Part shown: positions 1-9,167 of the stretch, piece after piece
Layout: each line of letters begins with the position of its first letter
Numbering within the stretch: position 1 is the first letter of the stretch
NCBI RefSeq assembly: GCF_009380155.1
Contig: NZ_WHUV01000007.1
Coordinates: forward strand, 248,001-312,000
Length of the DNA: 64,000 nucleotides
Direction: 5' to 3'
Origin: Pseudomonas piscis
GTDB taxonomy: Bacteria; Pseudomonadota; Gammaproteobacteria; Pseudomonadales; Pseudomonadaceae
Made by a program: the position numbers and the translations under genes
The notes under the pieces: model-generated
Told to the model about the DNA's origin: nothing
Databases searched by the model: none
The model's input: only the letters and a program-made list of their open reading frames with translations

Positions 1-107
1 TCCGAAGCGATCAGCTCAATGTGCTCTTCCTGGCGCTGAGCTTCTTGCTCCATGGCGGCAAAGAGATCTGCGTCGTACTTGGCAATAGTCAAATCACGGC
101 TGAACAT
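1..107 (-). CDS. glyA: Serine hydroxymethyltransferase, N-terminal fragment
   Basis: The first 35 codons of a minus-strand gene cut by the window edge. The translation starts MFSRDLTIAKYDADLFAAM and continues to HIELIASE, the characteristic N-terminus of PLP-dependent serine hydroxymethyltransferase, which converts serine and tetrahydrofolate to glycine and 5,10-methylene-THF. The IELIASE segment is strongly conserved in GlyA. A glyA copy next to a morA-type gene is the arrangement I recall from P. aeruginosa. Catalytic residues lie outside the window. Confidence 0.9.
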   Translation of the reverse strand, partial: MFSRDLTIAKYDADLFAAMEQEAQRQEEHIELIAS

Positions 108-144
108 GGCGGTCCTCAAGGATCGGGGGGCAGAAAAGGCAGGC

Positions 145-173
145 ATTCTAACCCAATGGGTTTTGGATGGCAT
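145..173 (-). promoter_or_regulatory. Candidate sigma70 promoter of glyA
   Basis: On the minus strand, ATGCCA (-35, four of six consensus positions) is separated by 17 nt from TAGAAT (-10), about 38 nt upstream of the glyA start. Spacing and -10 are good and the -35 is weak. Inferred from sequence only. Confidence 0.35.
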
Positions 174-213
174 ATGAAAGGACATCATGTCGCACAGAAG
201 CCGCATTCAAGTG

Positions 214-278
214 ACGAGCTGCAAGCTGCAAGCGGATCGCTTTCCCTTGCGATTGGCTGCTTGTAGCTTGCCGCTGCC
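214..278. repeat. REPIN-like inverted pair of REP elements
   Basis: Two imperfect copies of a GCTGCAAGC-rich element face each other around a short spacer: a left arm with repeated CTGCAAG units ending GGATCGC, and a right arm beginning GCGAT and containing GCTTGTAGCTTGCCGC. It lies just beyond the stop of the morA-type gene and could fold into a long hairpin. It matches the AAGCTRCAAGC style of REP sequences common in fluorescent pseudomonads. Family assignment is from memory. Confidence 0.6.
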
Positions 279-279
279 G

Positions 280-3200
280 CTAGTCGAACATGAACAAGGC
301 GTCGTTGCTGAATTGCGCTTCGAAGCGGTTGGCCGGCATCGGCCGTCCGAACAGGTAGCCCTGGACTTCGTCGCAGCCGTGCTCGCGCAGGAAGTCCAGC
401 TGTTCGTGGGTCTCTACCCCTTCGGCGATCACCGCCAGGTTCAGGCTGTGGGCCATGGCGATGATGGCGCGGGCGATCTGCGCGTCCTGCTCGCCGGACG
501 GCAGGCCGTCGACGAAGGTGCGGTCGATCTTCAGTACGTCGATGGGGAACTGCTTGAGGTAGTTCAGCGATGAATAGCCTGTGCCGAAGTCGTCTACCGC
601 GATGCTCAGGCCCAGGTTCTTCAGGCCGTCGAGGATCTGCATCGCCTCGCTGACCTCGCGCATCAGGATGCTCTCGGTCAGTTCCAGCTCCAGGCACGCC
701 GGCGGCAGGCCGGTGTCCCGGAGAATGGTGGCAATGCGCATGCCCAACTGGCCGTCGGAGAATTGCCGGGCCGAAATGTTCACCGAAACCTTCGGTACCC
801 GCACCTTGGCCACATGCCAGGCCTTGAGCTGGCGACAGGCTTCGCTGATCACCCAGTCGCCGACGTCCACCACCAGCCCCAGCTCCTCCAGCACCGGAAT
901 GAAGTCGCCCGGCGGCACCAGGCCACGGCGTGGATGGCGCCAGCGCAGCAGGGCCTCGGCACCGGTCAGGCGCTTGCCATCGCCGCTGAACTGCGGTTGG
1001 TAGTAGAGCACGAACTCCTGCTGCTCCAGGGCATGGCGCAGGTCGCTTTCCAGTTCCAGGCGTTCCAGGGCGCTGGCGTTCATGTCCGCCTGGTAGAACT
1101 GGAAGTTGTTCTTGCCGCGTTCCTTGGCGTGGTACATCGCGGTGTCGGCGTTCTTCATCAGCTGGCTCAGTTCGTTACCGTCCTGGGGGCTCAGGGCGAT
1201 GCCGATGCTGGCGGTGACGAAGAACTCCCGGCCTTCGAGGACGAAGGGTTTGACCAGGCTGGCGAGGATCTGCTCGGCGACGTGGATCGCCCGGTTCAGG
1301 GCGATTTCCCGGCTGGCGCGGGGTTGCAGCAGCAGGGTGAACTCGTCGCCGCCCATGCGCGCCACGGTGTCGTCATCGTCGACGCAACCCAGCAGGCGGA
1401 CGGCCATCTCCTTGAGCATGCGGTCGCCGGCGGCGTGGCCCAGGGAGTCGTTGATCGGCTTGAAGCGATCGAGGTCGAGGAACATCAGCACCACCCAGGA
1501 CTTCTGCCGCTCCGCCGATTGCAGCGCGGTATGCAGGCGGTCCTGGAACAGCGTGCGGTTGGGCAGGTGGGTCAGGGCGTCGTAGTAGGCCAGGCGGTGG
1601 ATCCGCTGTTCGCTGGCCTTGCGCTCGCTGATGTCGCTGAAGAAGCACACGTAGCTGGCCAGGTCGCCTTCGTCGTCGAGCACGGCGGTGATCCCGACCC
1701 AGGCCGGATAGTGCTCGCCATCACGGCGCTTGAGCCAGACTTCGCCTTCCCAGGTGCTGTGCTGGTTCAACTGCTTGATCACGTAGCGCAGGTGGGCTTC
1801 CTGCTGTTCATCCACGGTGAGCATGTTCGGCAGTTGGTCCAGCACCTGGGATACGGCGTAGCCGCTGACCCGGCTGAAGGCCTCGTTGGCCTGGACGATG
1901 TAGCCCGCCGGGTCGGTGATGAGAATCGCCGAGGTCGAGTGCTCGAATACCGTGGCCGCCATGCGCAGGTCTTTTTCCGCCCGGCGTTGCTGGCTGATAT
2001 CGCGGCCGACCCCGAGCACGCCTTCGAAGGCGCCGTGTTCGTCCCAGACCAGCACCAGGCGCAGTTCGATGGGGATCTTGCGGCCATCGGCCCGCAGGCA
2101 GTCGAACAGGAACAGTTGGGTCTGCACCTGGCTGCGCAGTTGTGCCAGTTGCTCGGGTTTGTCCAGGGCCTTGCTGACCCGGTCCATCAGCACGTAGATG
2201 CCGGTCAGCTGCTGCGGGTTGGCGATGGTCGACTGCCAGCCGTTCTGGAACACCCACTCCACGTCGTAGCCGAGCACCGACTGCACCGATGGGCTGACGT
2301 AGTTCAGCGAGAGCTTGTTGTCGGTGGAGAAGATCACGTCGCTGATGCTCTCGGCGAGCATGCGGTAGCGCTGTTCGCTGTCGCGCAGGGATTCGCTGGC
2401 CTCGATCTGGTCGGTGATGTCCTTGGCCACGCCGATGATGCGTGTCACCTGGTCATAACGGTCCCGGGCCAGGGCCTGTTCGCGGATCTCGAAGCGCCGC
2501 CATTGGCCGCTGCGATGGCGGAAGCGCAACTGGCACTGCAGGAGCTGGGCATAACCGGAATGTCGCTGGTCCTGGCGCAGTTGGTGATAGAGGTCGGCAT
2601 CCTCGGGGTTGAGCAGGATCTCCCAGAAGTACTCGCCCATCTGTTGCAGTTCGGTCCTGTTGTAGCCCAGGGTCTGTCCCAGATGGTGGTTGCTGAAGAT
2701 CATCCGCTGGCTGATCACGTCCTGCACGTACAGGTGATCGGGCACGGTCCGCACCACGTCCGACCAGAAGCCCTCGCGCTCCAGCAACGACAGTTCGATC
2801 AGCTTGCGGCTGGTGATGTCGCTGATGCTGAGGATCACCGCCCTGAAGTCGTCGGGCTGTTCCGGCAGGCGCATCACCAGCCACAGGTGCTGATCATTGC
2901 CTTGGGCGTCGCTGAGCTTGATCTCCAGTTCCAGCTGCTTGTGCTGGTTGACCAGGGCCTCGAGCAACTGGCCGCCGATGGCGCTGCCGGGATTCGGGCT
3001 GCCTTCGATCAGCAATTGCCAGGCTTCGTCGCCGGAGTGGACGTTGAGCAGGCTCAGGGCGACCTGGTTGACTTCGGTGATGCGCAGTTCCTGGAGCAAT
3101 TGGCGGTATTGCTCCGCATGACCGTCCTGCCAGCGCTTGAGCTGGTTGAGCGAATGCAGGTGGTGTTTCTCCAGCAGGCCTGGCAGGCCGGAGATGTCCA

Positions 3201-4128
3201 GCACGCAGAGGGCCACTCCGGTGCCCTCGAAAATGTCCTGGTAGCGGCGCCGGCCCTCGTGCAGTTGGCGCTGGCGCCGACGGATGTTGAGCAGGGCGAT
3301 CACCGGCAGCAAGGAGAAGGCCAGCCCCAGCAGGCACTTGCCGATGAAGGCCGGCAGCAGTTCCTCGAGTACCGCACGCTGGTCGAACAAACCGCGCAAT
3401 TGCCAGTCGCTGTTGCCCAGGGGCAACAGCAGCACGCTGCTGGCCATTTCGTCGGGGTCGAGCATGCCCGGGGTCGGGGTGCTGCGCTCGTCACGCTTGA
3501 TCACCTGGCGGCTCAGGCGGTTCTCGATCACCCAGCTCGGCTTGAAGCCGTCTTCGCTCTGGCGCACCAGGCTCTGCAGGAAGCTTGGCGCCATGCGCAG
3601 GATCCAGTAGCCACGGGTCGAGCCACTGGCCTGGTGCAGTAGTACGTGCACCACCGAGCCGTCGGCGGGGTTGCTGTAATAGAAGCGCTGCGAGCGGCTG
3701 CGCTGCACCAGTTCGGCGAGCCACACGGCATCCTGGCTGCCCTCGGCGGTGTCGCTGATGATTTCGCCCTGGGCATCGAGCAGCGCGAAGCTGCGCACAT
3801 CCGGCAGGGAACGCTGGAGCTTCTCCAGCAGTTGCTGTTGTTGCTGGTTGTTCTGGGGGGCTTCGACGATCGGCAGCAGGTTGAGGGCGATCTGCGCATT
3901 GAGCGCCAGGTTCAGGCTCAGGTGGTCGGCGAGGTCGGCGCTGTAGTCGATGGCATGCTGGCGTTGGTCGTGGCGAGCCTGTTGCAGTTGGTCGAGCAAC
4001 TGCCAGAACAGCAGGGCCAGGAGCAGCAGCACCAGGGTCGCCAGTGCGCCTTTGAGGGTGCCGCGCAAAGGAGGGGCCGACACAGGGGCTTTAGCGCGCG
4101 CTGGCTGTGGCGAAGTAACGTTGGACAA
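280..4128 (-). CDS. morA: MorA-type membrane sensor with PAS, GGDEF and EAL domains
   Basis: A 1282-residue inner-membrane c-di-GMP enzyme. A transmembrane helix near residues 28-45 is followed by an extracytoplasmic sensor region of about 210 residues and a second helix near 260-280. Then come several PAS/PAC modules (about 450-830, recognisable as repeated GVxxDIT and DISERK ends), a GGDEF domain with intact GGDEF near residue 928 and an EAL domain with EALLRW near 1058. The DDFGTGYSS loop and KIDRTFV are also intact. Both catalytic signatures look active, so it could both make and degrade c-di-GMP. P. aeruginosa MorA, which controls motility and biofilm, is also next to a glyA copy but is somewhat longer (about 1400 residues as I recall). 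Confidence 0.85.
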   Translation of the reverse strand: MSNVTSPQPARAKAPVSAPPLRGTLKGALATLVLLLLALLFWQLLDQLQQARHDQRQHAIDYSADLADHLSLNLALNAQIALNLLPIVEAPQNNQQQQQLLEKLQRSLPDVRSFALLDAQGEIISDTAEGSQDAVWLAELVQRSRSQRFYYSNPADGSVVHVLLHQASGSTRGYWILRMAPSFLQSLVRQSEDGFKPSWVIENRLSRQVIKRDERSTPTPGMLDPDEMASSVLLLPLGNSDWQLRGLFDQRAVLEELLPAFIGKCLLGLAFSLLPVIALLNIRRRQRQLHEGRRRYQDIFEGTGVALCVLDISGLPGLLEKHHLHSLNQLKRWQDGHAEQYRQLLQELRITEVNQVALSLLNVHSGDEAWQLLIEGSPNPGSAIGGQLLEALVNQHKQLELEIKLSDAQGNDQHLWLVMRLPEQPDDFRAVILSISDITSRKLIELSLLEREGFWSDVVRTVPDHLYVQDVISQRMIFSNHHLGQTLGYNRTELQQMGEYFWEILLNPEDADLYHQLRQDQRHSGYAQLLQCQLRFRHRSGQWRRFEIREQALARDRYDQVTRIIGVAKDITDQIEASESLRDSEQRYRMLAESISDVIFSTDNKLSLNYVSPSVQSVLGYDVEWVFQNGWQSTIANPQQLTGIYVLMDRVSKALDKPEQLAQLRSQVQTQLFLFDCLRADGRKIPIELRLVLVWDEHGAFEGVLGVGRDISQQRRAEKDLRMAATVFEHSTSAILITDPAGYIVQANEAFSRVSGYAVSQVLDQLPNMLTVDEQQEAHLRYVIKQLNQHSTWEGEVWLKRRDGEHYPAWVGITAVLDDEGDLASYVCFFSDISERKASEQRIHRLAYYDALTHLPNRTLFQDRLHTALQSAERQKSWVVLMFLDLDRFKPINDSLGHAAGDRMLKEMAVRLLGCVDDDDTVARMGGDEFTLLLQPRASREIALNRAIHVAEQILASLVKPFVLEGREFFVTASIGIALSPQDGNELSQLMKNADTAMYHAKERGKNNFQFYQADMNASALERLELESDLRHALEQQEFVLYYQPQFSGDGKRLTGAEALLRWRHPRRGLVPPGDFIPVLEELGLVVDVGDWVISEACRQLKAWHVAKVRVPKVSVNISARQFSDGQLGMRIATILRDTGLPPACLELELTESILMREVSEAMQILDGLKNLGLSIAVDDFGTGYSSLNYLKQFPIDVLKIDRTFVDGLPSGEQDAQIARAIIAMAHSLNLAVIAEGVETHEQLDFLREHGCDEVQGYLFGRPMPANRFEAQFSNDALFMFD

Positions 4129-4240
4129 GCTGTGATCCTGCGGTTTGGCTGGGCTGGCGCGACGTGCACTATAAGCCGGACGCCCGAAGGGCGGCTAGCA
4201 TGCCTTGAGTTGTGGCAAAGTGCCAGACCCGCCTGGCCGA

Positions 4241-4852
4241 CTAGAGAGCCAGCCTGCTATCGAGCTGCAAATCCGCCAGCCGCCAGAGAATGGCTAGCGC
4301 GAAGCAGCAGATCACCACCGAGGCCGTGCGGTTGATGGCGTGGGGCGTCAACCAGGCGTGGCCGCTGCGCTTGATCCGGGCACCGAACAGCACCCAGGCG
4401 CAACCCACCGGGATCACCACCGCGGTGAACTGTGCGACGAAATGCAGGTACGGCTCGAAATCGGCGAAGGTCTGCAGCGGGACAATGAACGACACCACCA
4501 GCAAGCCCTTGGGATTGATCAGGGTCAGCAGGAAAAAATGCCTTCGGGACACCAGGCTCTCCGGTGAACCCGGCAGGCCGCCGTCGGGCCTGCGCCAGAG
4601 CAGGTACGAGGTCCTGGCCAGGTAGCCGATCGAAACCAGCTGCATCAACTGCAGGCACCAGGGGGCGCCATCGCCGATATGACCCAGCAGGTAACCCCAG
4701 AAGGAGATCTGCAACAGGTAGGCCAGCCATTCCAGCAGGCTCAAGGGCCAGGCGCGCCTGAAACCGTTGAGTGCCCCCGAGCGCAACAACAGGGTGTTGG
4801 TCGGGCCCGGCATCAGCAGCAACAGTCCGAGTGCGGACATGATGTTCAGCAT
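4241..4852 (-). CDS. LysE/RhtB-family amino-acid exporter
   Basis: A 203-residue polytopic membrane protein. The N-terminal MPGPTNTLLL is the typical LysE/RhtB signature (usually PGPNxx), and LINPKGLLVVSFIVP is the second conserved loop. About six hydrophobic segments are visible. The family exports amino acids or homoserine-like metabolites; the substrate here is unknown. The ATG at 4852 is preferred over an upstream GTG at 4876 because it has an AGAGGA Shine-Dalgarno and the GTG has none. It follows the AlaX-like gene closely on the same strand, so the two are probably co-transcribed. Confidence 0.8.
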   Translation of the reverse strand: MLNIMSALGLLLLMPGPTNTLLLRSGALNGFRRAWPLSLLEWLAYLLQISFWGYLLGHIGDGAPWCLQLMQLVSIGYLARTSYLLWRRPDGGLPGSPESLVSRRHFFLLTLINPKGLLVVSFIVPLQTFADFEPYLHFVAQFTAVVIPVGCAWVLFGARIKRSGHAWLTPHAINRTASVVICCFALAILWRLADLQLDSRLAL

Positions 4853-4900
4853 GCAAGCGGTTTCCTCTGAGTCCACCGGGCCACGAACGACTGGCGGCGG

Positions 4901-5539
4901 CTAATCCACCAGGTAGATCTCGACGCGCTCCTTGTGCGCCCCGATGTTGTTGCGCTTGAGGCGAATCCGCCCGACTTCGCCAGTCCTGCGCAGGTGCGTA
5001 CCACCGCAGGGCACCTGGGAAAAGCCCTCGATGAGCCAGCAACGGCGCAGATGCTCGGTATCGGTAAAGCGACTTTCGATCGGCAGGTCGGCCGCCACCA
5101 GCCGTTCGACCTCGGCGAGGATCTCGGGAAAGTACTGGCTGATGCTGCCGTCCATGGTGAAGTCGATACGTGCCTTGGCCTGGCCTATATGGGCGCCGAT
5201 CTTATCCAGCCCGGGGAATTTCTTGTAGAACAGCTCCAGGACGATTTCGGCGGCGAAGTGCAGCCGCATCAGGGCGTAGCGCCGTGGCCAGTCGATTTGC
5301 ACATTGACCAGGTCGCCCACGGCGAAGTCCGGCGCCGAGGCCAGCCGATAGACGATGTGTTCGCCGACGACCGTGGCCTGGGTGACCTGGATGCGATCGA
5401 TGGTGCCCTGGTCCGACTCCTGGCCGCCGGACTCGGCGAAGAAGATCGTCGGGCTGATCATGACGTCGGATCCTTCGACACTCAGCACGCGAGCATCCAG
5501 GGAGGTGAGGTAGGGAGTACTCCAGAAGGCACGTTCCAT
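4901..5539 (-). CDS. Alanyl-tRNA editing protein (AlaX-like)
   Basis: A 212-residue free-standing homologue of the AlaRS editing domain, which hydrolyses mischarged Ser- or Gly-tRNA(Ala). The C-terminal zinc motif is clear (QVPCGGTHLRRTGEVG, a CxxxH). The N-terminal half carries FFAESGGQ, typical of AlaRS/AlaX beta-barrel domains. The usual HxxxH is here MRLHFAAE, with Glu at the second His position, so the metal site is atypical. The start at MERAFWSTPYLT is chosen because the upstream in-frame extension is unlike AlaX and low in complexity. It sits upstream of a LysE-family exporter on the same strand. Confidence 0.75.
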   Translation of the reverse strand: MERAFWSTPYLTSLDARVLSVEGSDVMISPTIFFAESGGQESDQGTIDRIQVTQATVVGEHIVYRLASAPDFAVGDLVNVQIDWPRRYALMRLHFAAEIVLELFYKKFPGLDKIGAHIGQAKARIDFTMDGSISQYFPEILAEVERLVAADLPIESRFTDTEHLRRCWLIEGFSQVPCGGTHLRRTGEVGRIRLKRNNIGAHKERVEIYLVD

Positions 5540-5867
5540 ATGGCTTGTCTGTCTTGTTCCATGGAGAGGGGCGAAAGGTAGCGTAGAAGCATTGGAGAGC
5601 GCTTTCGAGGAAAACTGACCGCCGGCCGGGTAGTGGCCCGATGGCAGGCTCATGCCCGAGCTTGCCCGTGGCCTTGTTTCTACAAGCTCTTGGGCTATTG
5701 GCGGAGGGCTTGTGCCACAGGGGCTGCAGCAAGAAAAAGCGCGGCTGAAGCTCCCGGCGGTCTGCCCGCCGTCGCTCAGTTAGGTTAACCTTGAAGGTTG
5801 GGAGTGCTGTGTATCGCACCACGAGGCTTAGCAGGCCTGTTTTCACCTTTTTCACGAGGTCCATATT
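5540..5867. other. Divergent intergenic region, alaX-like / ettA
   Basis: This 328-nt gap separates divergent genes and must hold promoters for both directions. I find no convincing -35/-10 pair. A short inverted repeat AACCTTGAAGGTT lies at about 5788-5800. GAGGT lies 9 nt before the TTG start of ettA and serves as its ribosome binding site. No coding potential is evident. Confidence 0.4.
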
Positions 5868-7532
5868 TTGGCTCAATACGTTTTCACCATGCATCGGCTG
5901 GGCAAGGTCGTTCCGCCGAAGCGGGAAATCCTGAAAAACATCTCCCTGTCCTTCTTCCCCGGAGCCAAGATCGGCGTACTGGGCCTCAACGGTTCGGGTA
6001 AGTCCACGCTGCTGAAGATCATGGCTGGCGTCGATACCGAATTCGAAGGTGAAGCACGGCCGATGCCGGAGCTGAACATCGGCTACCTGCCCCAGGAGCC
6101 ACAGCTGGACCCGTCCAAGACCGTGCGTGAAGTGGTCGAGGAAGCGGTCAGCGTGATCAAGGACGCCCAGGCCCGCCTGGACGAGGTCTATGCTGCCTAC
6201 GCCGACCCTGATGCCGACTTCGACAAGCTGGCCGCCGAACAGGCCAAGCTGGAGGCCATCCTGCAGGCCAGCGACGGCCACAACCTGGAGCGCCAGCTGG
6301 AAGTCGCCGCCGATGCCCTGCGCCTGCCAGCCTGGGACGCCCGCGTCGAGCACCTGTCCGGTGGTGAAAAACGCCGCGTGGCCCTGTGCCGCCTGCTGCT
6401 GTCGGCCCCCGACATGCTGCTGCTCGACGAACCGACCAACCACCTGGACGCCGACTCGGTGGCCTGGCTGGAGCACTTCCTGCACGACTTCCCGGGCACC
6501 GTGGTAGCCATTACCCACGACCGTTACTTCCTCGACAACGTCGCTGGCTGGATCTTGGAACTGGACCGTGGCGCGGGCATCCCGTACGAAGGCAACTACT
6601 CCGGCTGGCTGGAGGCCAAGTCGGCGCGTCTGGCCCAGGAATCCAAGCAGCAGTCGGCCCACGAGAAGGCCATGAAGGAAGAGCTGGAGTGGGTGCGCAA
6701 AGGCGCCAAGGCCCGCCAGTCCAAGTCCAAGGCCCGTCTGCAGCGTTTCGAGGAAATGCAGTCCCAGGAATTCCAGAAGCGCAGCGAGACCAACGAGATC
6801 TACATCCCGGCCGGTCCGCGCCTGGGCGACAAGGTCATCGAGTTCAAGAACGTCACCAAGGGTTATGGAGATCGCGTGCTGATCGACAACCTGTCGTTCT
6901 CCATGCCCAAGGGCGCCATCGTCGGCGTGATCGGCGGCAACGGCGCCGGTAAGTCGACCCTGTTCCGCATGCTGATGGGCAAGGAGACTCCGGACTCGGG
7001 CAGCATCGAGATCGGCGAAACCGTGCAGCTGGCCTGCGTGGACCAGAGCCGCGAGGACCTGGATGGCAGCAAGACCGTGTTCCAGCAGATCTCCGACGGT
7101 TCCGACCAGATCCGCATCGGCAACTACGAGATCCCGTCGCGCACCTATGTCGGCCGTTTCAACTTCAAGGGCGGCGACCAGCAGAAGTTCGTCAAGGACC
7201 TTTCCGGTGGTGAACGTGGCCGTCTGCACCTGGCCCTGACCCTGAAGGAGGGTGGTAACGTCCTGCTGCTCGACGAACCGTCCAACGACCTCGACGTCGA
7301 GACCCTGCGTTCCCTGGAGGAAGCCCTGCTGGACTTCCCTGGCGCCGCCATCGTGATTTCCCACGATCGCTGGTTCCTGGACCGCGTGGCCACCCACATC
7401 CTGGCCTACGAGGATGATTCCCAGGCAGTATTCTTCGAAGGCAACTACACCGAGTACGAAGCCGACCGCAAGAAGCGCCTGGGCGAAGCCGCGGCGCAAC
7501 CGCACCGTGTACGGCACAAGAAGCTGGCCTGA
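5868..7532 (+). CDS. ettA: Energy-dependent translational throttle ABC-F protein
   Basis: A 554-residue ABC-F ATPase without membrane segments, close to the 555 residues of E. coli EttA and with the same start (MAQYVFTMHRLGKVVPPKR). It has two nucleotide-binding domains: Walker A GLNGSGKST near residue 45 and GGNGAGKST near 362, signatures LSGGE in both halves, and Walker B LLLDEPTNHLD and LLLDEPSNDLD. A charged arm/linker rich in Lys, Ala and Gln lies between them. EttA binds the ribosomal E site and gates the first elongation steps according to ATP/ADP. The start codon is TTG with GAGGT 9 nt upstream. A strong terminator follows. Confidence 0.95.
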   Translation: MAQYVFTMHRLGKVVPPKREILKNISLSFFPGAKIGVLGLNGSGKSTLLKIMAGVDTEFEGEARPMPELNIGYLPQEPQLDPSKTVREVVEEAVSVIKDAQARLDEVYAAYADPDADFDKLAAEQAKLEAILQASDGHNLERQLEVAADALRLPAWDARVEHLSGGEKRRVALCRLLLSAPDMLLLDEPTNHLDADSVAWLEHFLHDFPGTVVAITHDRYFLDNVAGWILELDRGAGIPYEGNYSGWLEAKSARLAQESKQQSAHEKAMKEELEWVRKGAKARQSKSKARLQRFEEMQSQEFQKRSETNEIYIPAGPRLGDKVIEFKNVTKGYGDRVLIDNLSFSMPKGAIVGVIGGNGAGKSTLFRMLMGKETPDSGSIEIGETVQLACVDQSREDLDGSKTVFQQISDGSDQIRIGNYEIPSRTYVGRFNFKGGDQQKFVKDLSGGERGRLHLALTLKEGGNVLLLDEPSNDLDVETLRSLEEALLDFPGAAIVISHDRWFLDRVATHILAYEDDSQAVFFEGNYTEYEADRKKRLGEAAAQPHRVRHKKLA

Positions 7533-7550
7533 TCGGCTCGCTGCTGGAGA

Positions 7551-7580
7551 AAAACGGAGCCCACTGGGCTCCGTTTTTTT
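7551..7580 (+). terminator. Rho-independent terminator of ettA
   Basis: An 11-bp stem, AACGGAGCCC paired with GGGCTCCGTT around an ACT loop, is followed by seven T residues. It starts about 20 nt after the ettA stop. Confidence 0.9.
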
Positions 7581-7823
7581 ATGCCTGGAGAATGTATCGG
7601 CGGGGTAATTTCCCGGCTGTGGAGCACGTTCAAAGTGAGTGCAAAGCTGCGGCGTTTTGTCACCAATCCAGTGCGTACGAAGCCCGCAGATCGGGTCGAT
7701 TTATATTTTTTGCACCATTTAAATTCATAACTGCGACATTTTGCTCTGTCCCAGTGCAGATTGAATTGCTAAAGTCCCTGGCAAATCTCCCCCTTAACGA
7801 CAATAAATCCGCCGAGACTTTCC
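7581..7823. other. gdhA upstream region
   Basis: This noncoding stretch between the ettA terminator and gdhA is clearly more AT-rich than its surroundings from about 7690 to 7810. It should contain the gdhA promoter, but I cannot single out a -35/-10 pair with confidence. No open frame looks real. Confidence 0.35.
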
Positions 7824-9161
7824 ATGATCGAATCCGTCGAAGACTTCCTCGCCCGCCTGAAAAAGCGCGATCCGGACCAGCCAGAATTCCACCAGGCGGT
7901 GGAGGAGGTACTGCGTAGCCTATGGCCGTTTCTCGAAGCCAACCCGCATTACCTGGAGTCCGGGATTCTGGAGCGGATTTGCGAGCCGGAACGTGCCGTG
8001 GTGTTTCGTGTGTCCTGGGTCGACGACCAGGGCAAGGTTCGGGTCAACCGTGGTTTCCGCATCCAGATGAACAGCGCCATAGGTCCCTACAAGGGCGGCC
8101 TGCGCTTCCATCCGTCGGTGAACATGGGCGTGCTGAAGTTCCTGGCTTTCGAGCAGACCTTCAAGAACTCCCTCACTTCCCTGCCCATGGGCGGCGGCAA
8201 GGGCGGCTCGGACTTCAACCCCAAGGGCAAGAGCGATGCCGAAGTCATGCGCTTCTGCCAGGCCTTCATGAGCGAGCTGTACCGGCACATCGGTGCGGAC
8301 GTGGACGTGCCGGCCGGGGATATCGGTGTCGGTGCCCGGGAAATCGGCTTCCTGTTCGGCCAGTACAAACGCCTGAGCAATCAGTTCACCTCGGTGCTCA
8401 CCGGCAAGGGCATGAGTTACGGCGGTAGCCTGATTCGCCCGGAAGCCACGGGCTTTGGCTGCGTGTACTTCGCCGAGGAAATGCTCAAGCGGCGTGACGA
8501 CCGGGTCGAAGGCAAGCGCGTGGCGATCTCCGGCTCCGGCAACGTGGCGCAATACGCCGCCCGCAAGGTTATGGACCTGGGCGGCAAGGTGATCTCGTTG
8601 TCGGACTCCGAAGGCACCCTGTACTGCGAGCCCGGCTTGAGCGAAGAACAATGGCAAGCGGTGCTGGAGCTCAAGAACGTCCAGCGTGGGCGCATCAGCG
8701 AACTGGCCAGCCGCTTCGGCCTGGAGTTCCGTGCCGGCAAGACGCCATGGGACCTGCCTTGCGATATCGCACTGCCTTGCGCCACCCAGAACGAGCTGGA
8801 CGCCGAGGCGGCCCGCACGCTGCTGCGCAATGGCTGCATCTGTGTCGCCGAGGGCGCCAACATGCCCACGACCCTGGAGGCTGTGGATATCTTCATCGAC
8901 GCTGGCATCCTGTTCGCCCCGGGCAAGGCCTCCAACGCCGGTGGGGTGGCGGTGAGCGGGCTGGAAATGTCGCAGAACGCCATGCGCCTGCTGTGGACCG
9001 CCGGCGAAGTGGACAGCAAGCTGCACGCCATCATGCAGTCGATCCACCATGCCTGCGTGCATTACGGTGAAGAAAACGGCCGGATCAACTACGTCAAGGG
9101 CGCCAACATCGCCGGGTTCGTCAAGGTGGCCGATGCCATGCTGGCCCAGGGCGTGGTCTGA
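7824..9161 (+). CDS. gdhA: NADP-specific glutamate dehydrogenase
   Basis: A 445-residue hexameric-type glutamate dehydrogenase that interconverts 2-oxoglutarate plus ammonium and glutamate, an anabolic nitrogen-assimilation route. The glutamate-binding and catalytic segment LPMGGGKGGSDFNPKG is near residues 118-133, and the NADP Rossmann motif GSGNVAQYAA is near 235. Length and sequence match the bacterial NADP-dependent class (about 447 residues) rather than the large NAD class. The gene is monocistronic, between the ettA terminator and a convergent Gre-family gene whose stop is only 6 nt away. Confidence 0.93.
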   Translation: MIESVEDFLARLKKRDPDQPEFHQAVEEVLRSLWPFLEANPHYLESGILERICEPERAVVFRVSWVDDQGKVRVNRGFRIQMNSAIGPYKGGLRFHPSVNMGVLKFLAFEQTFKNSLTSLPMGGGKGGSDFNPKGKSDAEVMRFCQAFMSELYRHIGADVDVPAGDIGVGAREIGFLFGQYKRLSNQFTSVLTGKGMSYGGSLIRPEATGFGCVYFAEEMLKRRDDRVEGKRVAISGSGNVAQYAARKVMDLGGKVISLSDSEGTLYCEPGLSEEQWQAVLELKNVQRGRISELASRFGLEFRAGKTPWDLPCDIALPCATQNELDAEAARTLLRNGCICVAEGANMPTTLEAVDIFIDAGILFAPGKASNAGGVAVSGLEMSQNAMRLLWTAGEVDSKLHAIMQSIHHACVHYGEENGRINYVKGANIAGFVKVADAMLAQGVV

Positions 9162-9167
9162 ATCGGT

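Noticed and set aside
763..3642. A 959-codon open frame antisense to the MorA-type gene
   Set aside because: Composition is that of a reversed high-GC coding sequence (poly-Gln, Val, Ala runs) and the opposite strand has clear PAS/GGDEF/EAL domains.
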